Source: Pseudonocardia autotrophica (GTDB lineage: Bacteria > Actinomycetota > Actinomycetes > Mycobacteriales > Pseudonocardiaceae). From it: a stretch of 64,000 nucleotides of DNA. Positions within the stretch are counted from its first letter, which is position 1. Each line of letters starts with the position of its first letter. Shown one piece after another: positions 1 through 8,548 of the stretch. Where the stretch lies: contig NZ_JNYD01000012.1 of NCBI RefSeq assembly GCF_000717175.1, positions 245,305-309,304 of the forward strand, given 5' to 3'. The notes under the pieces were generated by a model. That model did no database searches, was not told the origin of the DNA, and saw only the letters and a list, made by a program, of their open reading frames with translations. A program made the translations under genes and the position numbers.

Positions 1-823
1 TCGGGAACTCGACGGTCGGGAAGTCCGGGTCGGGCGCCGCCTGCGCGCCGACCACGTGGACGTCCGTGAACCCGCTGCGCGCCAACGCGTGCACGACCAT
101 GGCCCCGCCGACCCCGTGCATCGGGGTGAACGCGATCCGCAGGCCGGTGGTCGCGGTGCCGAGCCCGGCCACCCGGTCCAGGTACTCCTCGGTCGGGTCG
201 TCGACGGTCGTCGGGCCGTCGGCCGGGATCGCGACGGCGGCGGCCGCGGCGCCGATCGCGGCCTCGATCTCGGCGTCGGCGGGCGAGGTGAGCTGGGCCC
301 CGGGGGCGTCGCTCACGCCCTCGCCGAGGTAGACCTTGTAACCGTTGTCCTGCGGCGGGTTGTGCGAGGCGGTGATCTGCACCCCGGCCGCCGCGCCCCG
401 GCGCTGCACCGCGAACGCGAGCAGCGGGGTCGGCGTCGCCCCGGGCAGGACGTGCACCGCGAACCCGGCCGCGGCCAGGACCCCGGCCGCCTCGCGGGCG
501 AACGCCTCCGATCCGTGCCGCGCGTCCCGCCCGACGACGACCGTGCGACCCCGCGCGCCCCGCGCGACCAGCCAGGCGGCCAGGCCCGCGGTGGCGCGCC
601 GGACCACGGCGACGTTCATGCCCGACGGTCCCGCCCGGACCGGGCCGCGCAGCCCGGCGGTGCCGAAGCGCAGGGGACCGGACAGGGCGTCGGCGAGGGC
701 GGTGCTGCCGCCGCCGGTCATCGCGTCGACCAGGAGCTTCTGCAGGTCCGCGCGGGTGGCGGGGTCGGGGTCGTCGGCGATCCAGCGCATCGCCGCGTCC
801 CGCAGCGCGGGGTCGAGACCCAT
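1..823 (-). CDS. pmmB: Phosphoglucomutase/phosphomannomutase family protein, C-terminus beyond the window
   Basis: Alpha-D-phosphohexomutase; interconverts hexose 1- and 6-phosphates through a phosphoserine. About 274 N-terminal residues are visible and the rest runs off the left edge. The active-site loop TASHNPP is present, with the phospho-serine at about residue 153. The ATG lies one base after the stop of the purine nucleoside phosphorylase gene, so the two are co-transcribed. The same pair occurs in M. tuberculosis as deoD-pmmB (Rv3307-Rv3308), which favours the PmmB assignment. The long N-terminal part before the loop fits the larger phosphopentomutase/PGM2-like branch, so ribose 1-phosphate from nucleoside phosphorolysis is a possible substrate (inference). 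Confidence 0.85.
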   Translation of the reverse strand, partial: MGLDPALRDAAMRWIADDPDPATRADLQKLLVDAMTGGGSTALADALSGPLRFGTAGLRGPVRAGPSGMNVAVVRRATAGLAAWLVARGARGRTVVVGRDARHGSEAFAREAAGVLAAAGFAVHVLPGATPTPLLAFAVQRRGAAAGVQITASHNPPQDNGYKVYLGEGVSDAPGAQLTSPADAEIEAAIGAAAAAVAIPADGPTTVDDPTEEYLDRVAGLGTATTGLRIAFTPMHGVGGAMVVHALARSGFTDVHVVGAQAAPDPDFPTVEFP

Positions 824-824
824 G

Positions 825-1604
825 TCAGGCGCGCGCGACCAGCTCGCGCAGCAGCTCGCCCATCCGGGTCGCCGAGGCGCGCCCGGCCTCCAGCACCTCC
901 TCGTGGTCGAGCGGCTGGCCGGTCATCCCGGCGGCGAGGTTGGTGACCAGCGACAGCCCGAACACCTCGACGCCCTCGGCGCGGGCGGCGATCGCCTCGA
1001 GCACCGTGGACATGCCGACAAGGTCGGCACCGAGCGTGCGCAGCATGCGGATCTCGGCCGGCGTCTCGAAGTGGGGGCCGGGCAGCCCGGCGTACACACC
1101 CTCCTCGAGCGACGGGTCGATCTCCCGCGCGAGCTTGCGCAGCCGGACCGAGTAGAGGTCGGTGAGATCGGTGAACCGCGGCCCCACCAGCGGCGACCGG
1201 GCGGTGAGGTTGAGGTGGTCGCTGATCAGGACCGGCTGCCCGACGGACATGCCCTCCCGGATCCCGCCGGCCGCGTTGGTCAGCACGACCGTGCGGCAGC
1301 CCGCGGCGGCGGCCGTCCGGACGCCGTGCACCACGGCCTCGACCGGGTGCCCCTCGTAGCCGTGCGTACGGCCGAGCAGCACCAGGACCCGGCGGTCGCC
1401 GATGGTGAGCGTGCGCACCGTGCCGCCGTGCCCCTCGACGGCGGGCGGGACGAACCCGGGCAGCCCGGCCATCGGCACGTCCGACCCGGTCCCGATCACG
1501 TCCGCGGCGGGCCGCCACCCCGAGCCGAGGACCACCGCGACGTCGTGCGAGTCCACCCCGGTCGCGTTGGCCAGCGCCTGTGCGGCCTCCGTCGCGATGC
1601 TCAT
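825..1604 (-). CDS. deoD: Purine nucleoside phosphorylase
   Basis: Cleaves purine nucleosides with phosphate to the free base and (deoxy)ribose 1-phosphate, for purine salvage. The 259-residue protein is a trimeric (human-type) PNP: phosphate-binding VVLGSGW at residues 24-30, GRTHGYEGH at 78-86, TNAAGG at 109-114, [11 protein letters not shown] at 176-186 with the base-contacting glutamate at 180, [10 protein letters not shown] at 192-201 and the purine-binding asparagine at about 222. Length is normal for the family. The next gene, the phosphosugar mutase, starts 1 bp downstream and could use the sugar 1-phosphate product. Orthologue of Rv3307. Confidence 0.95.
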   Translation of the reverse strand: MSIATEAAQALANATGVDSHDVAVVLGSGWRPAADVIGTGSDVPMAGLPGFVPPAVEGHGGTVRTLTIGDRRVLVLLGRTHGYEGHPVEAVVHGVRTAAAAGCRTVVLTNAAGGIREGMSVGQPVLISDHLNLTARSPLVGPRFTDLTDLYSVRLRKLAREIDPSLEEGVYAGLPGPHFETPAEIRMLRTLGADLVGMSTVLEAIAARAEGVEVFGLSLVTNLAAGMTGQPLDHEEVLEAGRASATRMGELLRELVARA

Positions 1605-1623
1605 GCCCGCAGACTACGGGTGA

Positions 1624-3336
1624 TCAACCGGCGCCCGGTGTCGTGAAGGTCGCGGCGAGCGCGGTGAACAGCGCGGCGGACCGGTCGCCCGCGCGCTCGG
1701 CCGGCACGGTGAGGGACAGGGCCCACAGCCCGTCGGCCGCCGGGACGGTGCGCAGGACCGTGGTGCGCTGCTGGGCGCCCTCGGTGGTCGTGTAGCGCCG
1801 CTCGCGGACGCCGTCGGGGGCACCGGCGGCGGGCTCGGCGGGCGTCACGTCGACGGCGTCGACCCCGAGGTGCGGGGCCGTGAGGCCGGCGGTGACCTCG
1901 TCCTCCGACCCGGCCTTCCACACCGCCATCGCCTCGGACCCGTCGGCGGAGACGAAGCGGACGACGGGGTTCGTGTCGCCGTCGCGGTACTGCGCCCAGG
2001 TCGAGGGCACGGCGACGCTCCACCCGGCGGGGTCGCTGTGCACGGTCGTGGGGCTGCGGTCGGTGGTGACCGTGACCGTCGAGGACGGGGACTGCCCGGC
2101 GAGCGAGCGGACCACGCTGTAGCCGCCGGCCGCCCCGAGCAGGACGAGCAGCGCCCCGGCGACGGCCAGCGGCAGGGCCCAGCGCGTCGGCATCGAGATC
2201 GCGGTGGTGGAGCGGGCGGCGGGTCCGGCTGTCGGGCGGACGGGCGGACGGGCCGGCGCGTGGGCACCCGTCGGGGTGGGTAGCGGGCCGGGCGAGGCGG
2301 CGAGGCCGCGCGCGGCGGGTTGCGGGTCGGCCGCCGGGAGCCGGGTCGAGCCGGCGGGGCCGTGGGTGCCGCCCCACGGTTCCGACGCCGGGACCGGGCC
2401 CGACGCGGCCACCCTCGGCTCCGGCACCGCCTCCGGGCGCGCGGCGATCGCGGAGAAGGCCGTCGGCGCGTCGGGCGAGCCGGGGTAGAGCGGGTCGTCC
2501 GGGTCGTCGAGCAGCGGGCGCAGCCGGCGGCGCACCTCGTCGAGCGGCATCCGCTGGTCGGGGTCCTTGACCATCAGCGCCGCGATGACCTCGGCGACGG
2601 GCCCGTGCTCCCGCGGGCGGGGCACCTCGCCGTCGACCACCTCGGTGATGGTGGAGACGGGGTCGCCCTTGACGTCGTAGGGCGGGCGGCCCTCGATCGC
2701 GGCGAACAGCGTGGCGCCCAGGCCCCAGAGGTCCGCGGCGGGGGTGACCGCGCCGCCCATCGCGACCTCGGGGGCGATGTAGGCGGGGGAGCCGAGGACG
2801 AGCCCGGCGGTGGTCATCGGCGCGTCCGAGGCGTTGCGCGCGATGCCGAAGTCGGTGAGCTTGATGCGCCCGTCGTGCGCGACGAGCACGTTCCCGGGCT
2901 TGACGTCCCGGTGCGTGATCCCGGCGCGGTGCGCGGCCCGCAGCGCCGCCGCGGTGGCGTAGCCGACGGCGGCGGCCTGGCGCTGGTTCAGCCGGCCCTG
3001 CTCGGAGATGAGCGTCGCGAGGTTGCGGGAGGGGACCATCTCGAGGACGACGAGCGGCTCGCCGGCTGCGTCGACGACGTCGAACACCGTGATCACGTTC
3101 GGGTGCGACAGGCCGCCCAGGGCGCGCGCCTCGCGGAGCATCCGCTCGCGCATCCCGAGCGCCTCGCGCTCCGGGACCCCGCGCGGGACCTTCAGCTCCT
3201 TGACGGCCACGCGGCGGCGCAGGACCTCGTCGTACCCCGACCAGACCGTGCCCATCGCCCCGCTGCCGAGCTGCGCGGAGAGGCGGTACCGGTCGCCGAC
3301 GACGCGGCCCGGCTGCTCGTCTTCCTGCGTGGACAC
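1624..3336 (-). CDS. Membrane-anchored Ser/Thr protein kinase (PknB-like)
   Basis: Eukaryotic-type protein kinase of 570 residues. The kinase domain spans about residues 15-280: glycine loop GSGAMGTV (24-31), catalytic lysine in AVKEL (K46), HRDVKPGN (142-149), DFG (162-164) and the APE-type motif AYIAPE (185-190). A Pro/Ala-rich juxtamembrane linker follows, then a single hydrophobic segment at about 384-406 and an extracytoplasmic C-terminal domain of about 160 residues with no PASTA repeat visible. The GTG start at 3336 was chosen because DRYRLSAQLG, the usual beginning of the domain, follows 14 residues later; the frame stays open far upstream but has no kinase similarity there. The gene is not at this place in M. 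tuberculosis. Confidence 0.9.
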   Translation of the reverse strand: MSTQEDEQPGRVVGDRYRLSAQLGSGAMGTVWSGYDEVLRRRVAVKELKVPRGVPEREALGMRERMLREARALGGLSHPNVITVFDVVDAAGEPLVVLEMVPSRNLATLISEQGRLNQRQAAAVGYATAAALRAAHRAGITHRDVKPGNVLVAHDGRIKLTDFGIARNASDAPMTTAGLVLGSPAYIAPEVAMGGAVTPAADLWGLGATLFAAIEGRPPYDVKGDPVSTITEVVDGEVPRPREHGPVAEVIAALMVKDPDQRMPLDEVRRRLRPLLDDPDDPLYPGSPDAPTAFSAIAARPEAVPEPRVAASGPVPASEPWGGTHGPAGSTRLPAADPQPAARGLAASPGPLPTPTGAHAPARPPVRPTAGPAARSTTAISMPTRWALPLAVAGALLVLLGAAGGYSVVRSLAGQSPSSTVTVTTDRSPTTVHSDPAGWSVAVPSTWAQYRDGDTNPVVRFVSADGSEAMAVWKAGSEDEVTAGLTAPHLGVDAVDVTPAEPAAGAPDGVRERRYTTTEGAQQRTTVLRTVPAADGLWALSLTVPAERAGDRSAALFTALAATFTTPGAG

Positions 3337-3682
3337 GGGACCATTGTCGGCGACGACCCGCACACGTGTGCGGGCGGGTGCGCCTGCGGACGACCCGGAC
3401 GGGGCCGGGACCAGCACAAACGGGCACGTCACGTGACCGGGTGACGACGCTGTGCAGCCCCTTTCTTGTCGCCGAACGGCAGGGCCGCCCGTTCGTCGCA
3501 ACCTGCGACAACCGCTCGTCACGGACAGGCTCGCCGTCCGCAGCAGATCGCCGACCCCTCGGCGCGGATACCCGGTGAACGCCCGGTTTCGGGTTGGTAC
3601 ACCGCTGACCGGGTGAGCACCATGGACCAATGCAGGAGAGAGCGAAGAGCCCTCGAGGGGCGGGTCGAGCCGGTGATGTCCG
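3337..3682. promoter_or_regulatory. Divergent promoter region with two palindromes
   Basis: 346 bp between the kinase (minus) and amidohydrolase (plus) genes with no convincing coding sequence. It holds a perfect 18-bp palindrome, CCCGCACACGTGTGCGGG, at 3357-3374, 21 bp upstream of the kinase start codon, and a smaller perfect palindrome GTCACGTGAC at 3428-3437; both are centred on CACGTG or ACGTGT-like cores. A regulator binding there could control one or both divergent genes (inference). Confidence 0.45.
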
Positions 3683-4918
3683 GTGACCCTGCTCGAGGCG
3701 CACCCCGAGCTCGCGACCAGCGGTGACCAGGTGGTCACCGACCTCGGTGCGGGCACCGGCCCGGCCTGGCTCGACCAGTGGCTCTCGGCCCACCGGTCCG
3801 ACGTCGTCGCCGTCCGCCGGTCGCTGCACTCCGTACCCGAACTCGGGCGGGACGAGCATCGTACGACCGCCCTCGTGGCCCGCCGCCTGATGGCCGCCGG
3901 GCTCGAGCCCCGCACCCTGCCCGGCGGCACCGGCCTCGTCTGCGACGTGGGCCGCGGCGACCGCTGCGTGGCGCTGCGTGCGGACCTCGACGCCCTGCCC
4001 CTCGGCGAGGAGACCGGGCTGCCGTTCGCCTCCACCGTGCCCAACGTGATGCACGCCTGCGGGCACGACGCGCACACCGCGATGGTGCTCGGTGCGGGTC
4101 TCGCGCTCGCCTCCGCGCCCTCGCTCCCCGGCCGGGTGCGGCTGGTGTTCCAGCCCGCCGAGGAGGTCCAGCCCGGCGGCGCGATCGACGTCGTCGCCGA
4201 CGGCGCGATGGACGACGTCGAGCGCATCTTCGCGCTGCACTGCGACCCGCGGCTCGAGGTGGGCCGGCTCGGCACCCGGGTCGGGCCGATCACGTCGGCC
4301 TGCGACCTCGTCGAGATCCGGCTCACGTCGCCGGGTGGGCACACCGCCCGTCCGCACCTGACCGCCGACCTCGTCGAGGCGCTCGGGCTGCTGATCACGC
4401 AGCTCCCGCTGCTGCTCACCCGCCAGGTCGACCCGCGCTCGGGCACCGTCCTGGTGTGGGGTGCGGTGCAGGCCGGCGAGGCCGCCAACGCGATCCCGCA
4501 GCACGGCGTGCTGCGCGGCACGCTGCGCACGGCCGACCACGCGACCTGGAGCGAGCTCGAGGACAAGTTCCGCGCGCTGGTCGCGGCGGTCCTCGCGCCG
4601 CTCGGCGTCGGGTACGTGATCGACCACATCCGCGGGGTGCCGCCGGTGGTCAACGAGGCCGTCAGCTCCGGCATGCTACGCGACGCCGCGATCATCACCG
4701 GCGGGCCCGACGCCGCCGCCGACACCGAGCAGTCCAGCGGCGGCGAGGACTTCGCGTGGTACCTGGAGAAGGTGCCGGGCGCGATGGCGCGGCTGGGGGT
4801 GTGGCCGGGGGTGGGTCCGATGAAGGACATCCACCAGCCCACCTTCGACCTCGACGAACGCGCCCTCCCCTTCGGCGTCCGCGTCCTGGTGAACAGCGCC
4901 CTACAGGCCCTGGCGTAA
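3683..4918 (+). CDS. M20-family amidohydrolase (AmiA/AmiB-like)
   Basis: Dinuclear-metal amidohydrolase/carboxypeptidase of 411 residues, most similar in motifs to the M20D (hippurate hydrolase/N-acyl-amino-acid hydrolase) branch. Visible motifs are the RADLDALP strand (99-106), ACGHDAHTAM (125-134) with metal-ligand Cys126 and His128, FQPAEE (156-161) with the catalytic/ligand glutamates, and GGEDFAWYL near residue 353 carrying the last ligand region. The GTG at 3683 is the first start in frame. Position next to deoD/pmmB matches Rv3305c-Rv3306c (amiA1/amiB1), but only one copy is present here. Substrate is unknown. Confidence 0.88.
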   Translation: MTLLEAHPELATSGDQVVTDLGAGTGPAWLDQWLSAHRSDVVAVRRSLHSVPELGRDEHRTTALVARRLMAAGLEPRTLPGGTGLVCDVGRGDRCVALRADLDALPLGEETGLPFASTVPNVMHACGHDAHTAMVLGAGLALASAPSLPGRVRLVFQPAEEVQPGGAIDVVADGAMDDVERIFALHCDPRLEVGRLGTRVGPITSACDLVEIRLTSPGGHTARPHLTADLVEALGLLITQLPLLLTRQVDPRSGTVLVWGAVQAGEAANAIPQHGVLRGTLRTADHATWSELEDKFRALVAAVLAPLGVGYVIDHIRGVPPVVNEAVSSGMLRDAAIITGGPDAAADTEQSSGGEDFAWYLEKVPGAMARLGVWPGVGPMKDIHQPTFDLDERALPFGVRVLVNSALQALA

Positions 4919-4922
4919 TCCC

Positions 4923-4961
4923 CGCGAGTCGGGAGTTCTGGCAGCGCGAGTCGGGAGTTCT
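4923..4961. repeat. Tandem pair of 17-bp repeats, 22-bp period
   Basis: CGCGAGTCGGGAGTTCT occurs at 4923-4939 and again at 4945-4961, an exact 22-bp period. The pair fills the convergent gap between the amidohydrolase stop and the DUF559 gene stop. A related pair in inverted orientation lies on the other side of the DUF559 gene at 6035-6070. Confidence 0.8.
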
Positions 4962-4971
4962 CGCTCGGGTG

Positions 4972-5925
4972 TCAGGGCTGCTCTCGGTGCCTGCGCGGCT
5001 GGAGGGTGCCGATCTTCCGGTTGAGGGTGAGCCCGCGCGCACGAAAGGCCGTGTCGAGCTCGCGTTCGACCCGGCTGAGGTCGCGCATGTCGGCCGCCCG
5101 GACACGGACGACGATGAAGCCGCGGCGCTCCAGCTCGGCCTGCCGCGCGGCATCCTCGTCCTCGCGCCCGAGGTGGGCCGCATGACCGTCGTACTCGACT
5201 GCGATGCGGTACTCGGGCCAGGCATGATCGAGAAGGAACAGCACCTCGCCCCTCGCGTCGTGCACGGGCAGGTTGACCTGCGGAACCGGAAATCCCAGGT
5301 CGACGAGCCTGAACAGCATCCGGCTCTCCGCCGGCGAGAGCGTCAGCCCGGTGGCCAGGTCCAGCAGCTGCGCCGCCCTGCGTCGCCCACGGGGGTCGCT
5401 GCGGTTCGTGATCCGCTCGCCGACGCGCTGCCGGAAAGCCTCTCGTTCTGCCGGGGCGACCGCGGCCAACGCCTGGTCGAGCACTGCAAGCGCGTCCTGC
5501 GGCCGGTCGCGGCACAACAGATCGGCCAGCACCCGATCGAGAGCGAGCACGGGAAGCCCGTCGATCTCGACCGCGTCGTCGGACAGGAGGAGACCGTTGT
5601 GGGCCACGAGGCCGGGACGTGCGCGCAGCCAGTGTCCGGACGGCACGGTGAGGTGGACCGGAAGTGGGTCGACGGCGGTGCAGCCGTGCAGCCAGGTCGC
5701 CGTCCAGTCGCTGATGACGGCCGCGGGCCCGGCGAAGGAACAGGCGGCAGCGGCGACGGTGAGAGGATCGGCCGTGCGCGTTCCTGCGACGAGCACACCG
5801 CGCCACTGCGCGTGGAGCTCGCCGGATCTCAGGGCGCCGCGCATGGCGGAATCGCCCATCTGACGTCGGACGTCCGACTTGCGGCGCGCGCCATGGGTCC
5901 CGGGTTCGGAGGTGGTCATGCTCAA
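4972..5925 (-). CDS. DUF559 (Vsr-like endonuclease fold) domain protein
   Basis: 317 residues. The C-terminal third contains a DUF559-type nuclease-like core: the AVEYDGHAAHLG segment near residue 237-248, then a helix ending DAARQAELERRGF and the strand IVVRVRA, the order seen in restriction-endonuclease-like folds. The N-terminal part (about 30-130) resembles the AbiEi/type IV toxin-antitoxin-like region often fused to DUF559 in actinomycetes; this comes from family memory and is less certain. Catalytic activity is unproven for this family. The gene is flanked on both sides by repeats with a 22-bp period. The ATG (codon 1) is one of two nearby methionines (MSM). Confidence 0.7.
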   Translation of the reverse strand: MSMTTSEPGTHGARRKSDVRRQMGDSAMRGALRSGELHAQWRGVLVAGTRTADPLTVAAAACSFAGPAAVISDWTATWLHGCTAVDPLPVHLTVPSGHWLRARPGLVAHNGLLLSDDAVEIDGLPVLALDRVLADLLCRDRPQDALAVLDQALAAVAPAEREAFRQRVGERITNRSDPRGRRRAAQLLDLATGLTLSPAESRMLFRLVDLGFPVPQVNLPVHDARGEVLFLLDHAWPEYRIAVEYDGHAAHLGREDEDAARQAELERRGFIVVRVRAADMRDLSRVERELDTAFRARGLTLNRKIGTLQPRRHREQP

Positions 5926-6082
5926 ACCGTGCCGCCGTAGCGTGCTGATCAGCAGATGAGCGTCGAGGCTGTGGACAGATCCACCCGGGTGTGGATGGTC
6001 AGGGACCTTCCGGCGAGGACGGCGATGACGACTGCTCGCGACTCGCGGTGTCAGATCTCGCGACTCGCGGAACGTCTCCGGG
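5926..6082. other. Intergenic region upstream of DUF559 gene
   Basis: 157 bp without a gene. The left half is the presumed promoter of the minus-strand DUF559 gene. The right half carries the paired 22-bp-period repeat at 6035-6070, which lies just after the stop of the gamma-glutamylcyclotransferase-like gene. Confidence 0.5.
6035..6070. repeat. Tandem pair of 14-bp repeats, 22-bp period
   Basis: CTCGCGACTCGCGG occurs at 6035-6048 and 6057-6070, exactly 22 bp apart. Its reverse complement shares CGCGAGTCG with the repeat pair at 4923-4961, so the DUF559 gene sits between two related repeat pairs in inverted orientation. Confidence 0.75.
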
Positions 6083-6532
6083 TCAGACGCTCTTCTGGCT
6101 CGGGCGGTTGCGGAGTTCGGTGACGTAGTCGTCCGGGGCGCCGGCGGCTTCCGCGGCGTCGGCGATCACGCCGAGGTAGCGGGCGCTGGGGAGGCCGCCC
6201 TCGTAGGCGTTGAGCACGTAGATCCAGGCGAGCACGCTGCCCTCGAGGGTCTGCACCCGCAGCCGGAGCTTCTTGTGCAGCCCGAGCTCGCCACCCTCCC
6301 AGCGGTCGAGCTGGGCGGCGTCGTGGTCCGGGACGTCGTAGAGCACCACGAACACCTGCGAGGTCGGGTCCTCGACCACCGTGGAGAGCGCGCCCTCCCA
6401 GGCGTAGTCCTCGCCGCCGAAGGTCAGGCGCCAGCCCATCAGCCACCCGGTGCCCGCCATCGGCGAGTGCGGGGCGCGCTCCTTCATCTGGCCCGGATCC
6501 ATGTTCGACCCGTAGGCGGCGTACAGCGGCAC
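6083..6532 (-). CDS. Gamma-glutamylcyclotransferase-like protein
   Basis: 149-residue protein of the GGCT/AIG2 fold. It opens with the substrate-loop motif AAYGSNM (5-11), and a glutamate in LDRWEG (E79) sits where the catalytic acid of the family is found. The family opens gamma-glutamyl amines to 5-oxoproline, but the actinobacterial subgroup has no proven substrate. The GTG at 6532 puts the YGSNM loop at the usual distance from the N-terminus. It is divergent from lpdA with about 155 bp between, the same pairing as Rv3304-Rv3303c. Confidence 0.85.
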   Translation of the reverse strand: MPLYAAYGSNMDPGQMKERAPHSPMAGTGWLMGWRLTFGGEDYAWEGALSTVVEDPTSQVFVVLYDVPDHDAAQLDRWEGGELGLHKKLRLRVQTLEGSVLAWIYVLNAYEGGLPSARYLGVIADAAEAAGAPDDYVTELRNRPSQKSV

Positions 6533-6688
6533 GGGGACAGGGTAACGGCGCCCGCCTCGTCCGGGTCCTTCGGGACCGCTCGGCGGACACGCGTACGGTA
6601 TGAACGGGCGCCGGGCGGCGTCCGCACCGGTCGGATCGATCCAGGACCGGCCGTCGGATCTGCTGTCTCGCGGAGGGGCGTGCGTACG

Positions 6689-8092
6689 GTGACCCGCATC
6701 GTGATCATGGGCGGTGGCCCCGCCGGGTACGAGGCGGCGCTGGTCGCGGCCCAGCACGGCAGCGACGTGACCGTCGTCGAGAAGGACGGCATGGGCGGCG
6801 CGTGCGTGCTGCACGACTGCGTCCCCTCCAAGACCTTCATCTCCTCCGCCGCGGTCCGCGTGGACCTGCACCGCGCCGAGGACCTGGGCGTGCTCCTCGA
6901 CCGCAACACCGCCGGCGTCGACCTGCCCAAGGTCAACGGCCGGGTGAAGGGCCTGGCGCTGGCCCAGTCGGCCGACATCCGGGCCCGCGTGGAGAGCGAG
7001 GGCGTCCGGATCATCCACGGCGCCGCCTCCTTCCTCGACGAGACGAGCGGCCGCCAGCCGCACACCGTCGAGGCCCGGCACCAGGACGGGACCGTCGAGA
7101 AGCTGGCGGCCGACACCGTGCTGATCGCGACGGGCGCCACCCCGCGCGTGCTCGACTCGGCCCGGCCGGACGGCGAGCGCATCCTCACCTGGCGCCAGCT
7201 CTACGACCTGCCCGAGCTGCCGGAGCACCTGATCGTGGTCGGCTCCGGCGTCACCGGCGCCGAGTTCGTCTCCGCCTACGTGGAGCTCGGCTGCAAGGTC
7301 ACGCTGATCTCCAGCCGGGACCGCGTCCTCCCTAGCGAGGACGCCGACGCCGCGGCCGTCCTCGAGGACGTCTTCGCCGAGCGCGGGGTCGACATCCTCC
7401 CGAAGGCCCGCGCCGAGTCCGTGGTGCGCGACGGCGACGGCGTGGTCGTCACCCTCGCCGACGGCCAGGTCGTCCACGGCTCGCACGCGCTGATGACCGT
7501 CGGGTCGGTCCCGAACACCCGCGACATCGGCCTGGAGAAGATCGGCATCGAGACCGACCGCGGCGGGTTCATCCCGGTCGACCGGGTCTCGCGCACGTCC
7601 GTGCCCGGCATCTACGCCGCCGGCGACTGCACCGGCCTGCTCATGCTGGCCTCGGTCGGCTCGATGCAGGGCCGCATCGCGATGTGGCACGCCCTCGGCG
7701 AGGGCGTCGCGCCGATCCGGCTGCGCACCGTCGCGTCCAACGTCTTCACCCGCCCCGAGATCGCGACCGTCGGCATCAGCCAGCGCGCGATCGACGCGGG
7801 CGAGGTCCCGGCCCGCACCGTGATGCTCCCGCTGGCCACCAACCCGCGCGCGAAGATGCGCGGGCTGCGCCGCGGGTTCGTCAAGCTGTTCTGCCGCCCG
7901 GCGACGGGCGTGGTGATCGGCGGCGTGGTCGTGGCCCCGGTGGCGAGCGAGCTGGTGCTGCCGATCGCGATGGCGGTGCAGAACGGGCTCGGCGTCGACG
8001 ACCTCGCCCACACCTTCTCCGTCTACCCCTCGCTGTCCGGCTCGATCACCGAGGCCGGCCGGCAGCTCATGCAGCACAGCGACCTGGACTAA
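6689..8092 (+). CDS. lpdA: NAD(P)H quinone reductase LpdA, flavoprotein disulfide reductase family
   Basis: 467-residue FAD/NAD(P)-binding protein. FAD site GGGPAGYEAA (8-17), NAD(P) site GSGVTGAEF in the middle, second FAD motif AGDCTGL, and C-terminal dimerisation domain. The M. tuberculosis orthologue Rv3303c reduces quinones and, as I recall it, has only one cysteine at the disulfide position. Here the motif reads GGACVLHDCVPSK, so Cys39 and Cys44 form the CxxxxC spacing of true disulfide reductases. The C-terminal His-Glu dyad is still absent (VYPSLSGS replaces it), so lipoamide dehydrogenase activity remains unlikely. GTG 6689 was preferred over GTG 6680 because GGAGGGG at 6672-6678 is well spaced from it. 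Confidence 0.92.
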   Translation: MTRIVIMGGGPAGYEAALVAAQHGSDVTVVEKDGMGGACVLHDCVPSKTFISSAAVRVDLHRAEDLGVLLDRNTAGVDLPKVNGRVKGLALAQSADIRARVESEGVRIIHGAASFLDETSGRQPHTVEARHQDGTVEKLAADTVLIATGATPRVLDSARPDGERILTWRQLYDLPELPEHLIVVGSGVTGAEFVSAYVELGCKVTLISSRDRVLPSEDADAAAVLEDVFAERGVDILPKARAESVVRDGDGVVVTLADGQVVHGSHALMTVGSVPNTRDIGLEKIGIETDRGGFIPVDRVSRTSVPGIYAAGDCTGLLMLASVGSMQGRIAMWHALGEGVAPIRLRTVASNVFTRPEIATVGISQRAIDAGEVPARTVMLPLATNPRAKMRGLRRGFVKLFCRPATGVVIGGVVVAPVASELVLPIAMAVQNGLGVDDLAHTFSVYPSLSGSITEAGRQLMQHSDLD

Positions 8093-8150
8093 GGGACGAG
8101 TCGGGGTCATCCCCGATTTCGCGGCCTGCAGCGCGGCGGACCGTGGACGC

Positions 8151-8498
8151 ATGACCACTCCCGTCCCCACCCGCGTGCCGGTCCTGCCGGTGGTCGCGGC
8201 CGGGGTCGCCGGGCAGCTCGCCGACGACCTCCTGTTCGTGTTCCTGCCCTCCTTCCCGGGCGCCGCGGCGATCCTGGCGATCGTGCTGACCGCCGGCGCC
8301 GCCCGGCTGGTCACGGCGAAGCTGCACGGCGCCGCCGTGCCGCGCGCCGGGCTCGCCGTCGGTGCGGTGTCCGCGGGCGTCGGGCTGCTGCTGAGCGGCC
8401 TCGGGCTCGTCTCGATCATCGTCGCCGGGCTGACGGTGCTCGCCGGCGTGGGCGGGGCGATCCTCGGTCGCCCGGAGGTCCGCCCGCACCGCGACTGA
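8151..8498 (+). CDS. Small hydrophobic membrane protein
   Basis: 115 residues with about three hydrophobic stretches (approximately 12-30, 36-53 and 66-100), short polar ends and no recognisable catalytic motif. It starts with ATG about 58 bp after lpdA on the same strand and could be co-transcribed with it. It ends just before a strong hairpin shared with the convergent neighbour. I do not recognise the family; a role in the cytoplasmic membrane is all that can be inferred. Confidence 0.6.
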   Translation: MTTPVPTRVPVLPVVAAGVAGQLADDLLFVFLPSFPGAAAILAIVLTAGAARLVTAKLHGAAVPRAGLAVGAVSAGVGLLLSGLGLVSIIVAGLTVLAGVGGAILGRPEVRPHRD

Positions 8499-8506
8499 CC
8501 ACGACG

Positions 8507-8539
8507 GCGCCCCCGGCGGACGGTGTCCACCGGGGGCGC
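8507..8539. terminator. Hairpin between convergent genes
   Basis: Perfect 10-bp arms GCGCCCCCGG / CCGGGGGCGC around a 13-nt loop, located between the stop of the small membrane protein gene (8498) and the stop of the exonuclease-like gene (8549). No T-run follows, as is usual in actinomycetes. A bidirectional terminator is the likely role. Confidence 0.65.
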
Positions 8540-8548
8540 GATGTCGGC

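Noticed and set aside
3337..4842. Long minus-strand frame continuing upstream of the kinase
   Set aside because: It runs antisense to the amidohydrolase and has no domain similarity; the kinase domain begins right after GTG 3336.
5041..5940. Long plus-strand frame over the DUF559 gene
   Set aside because: Antisense shadow of a high-GC gene; the minus-strand product has recognisable DUF559 motifs.
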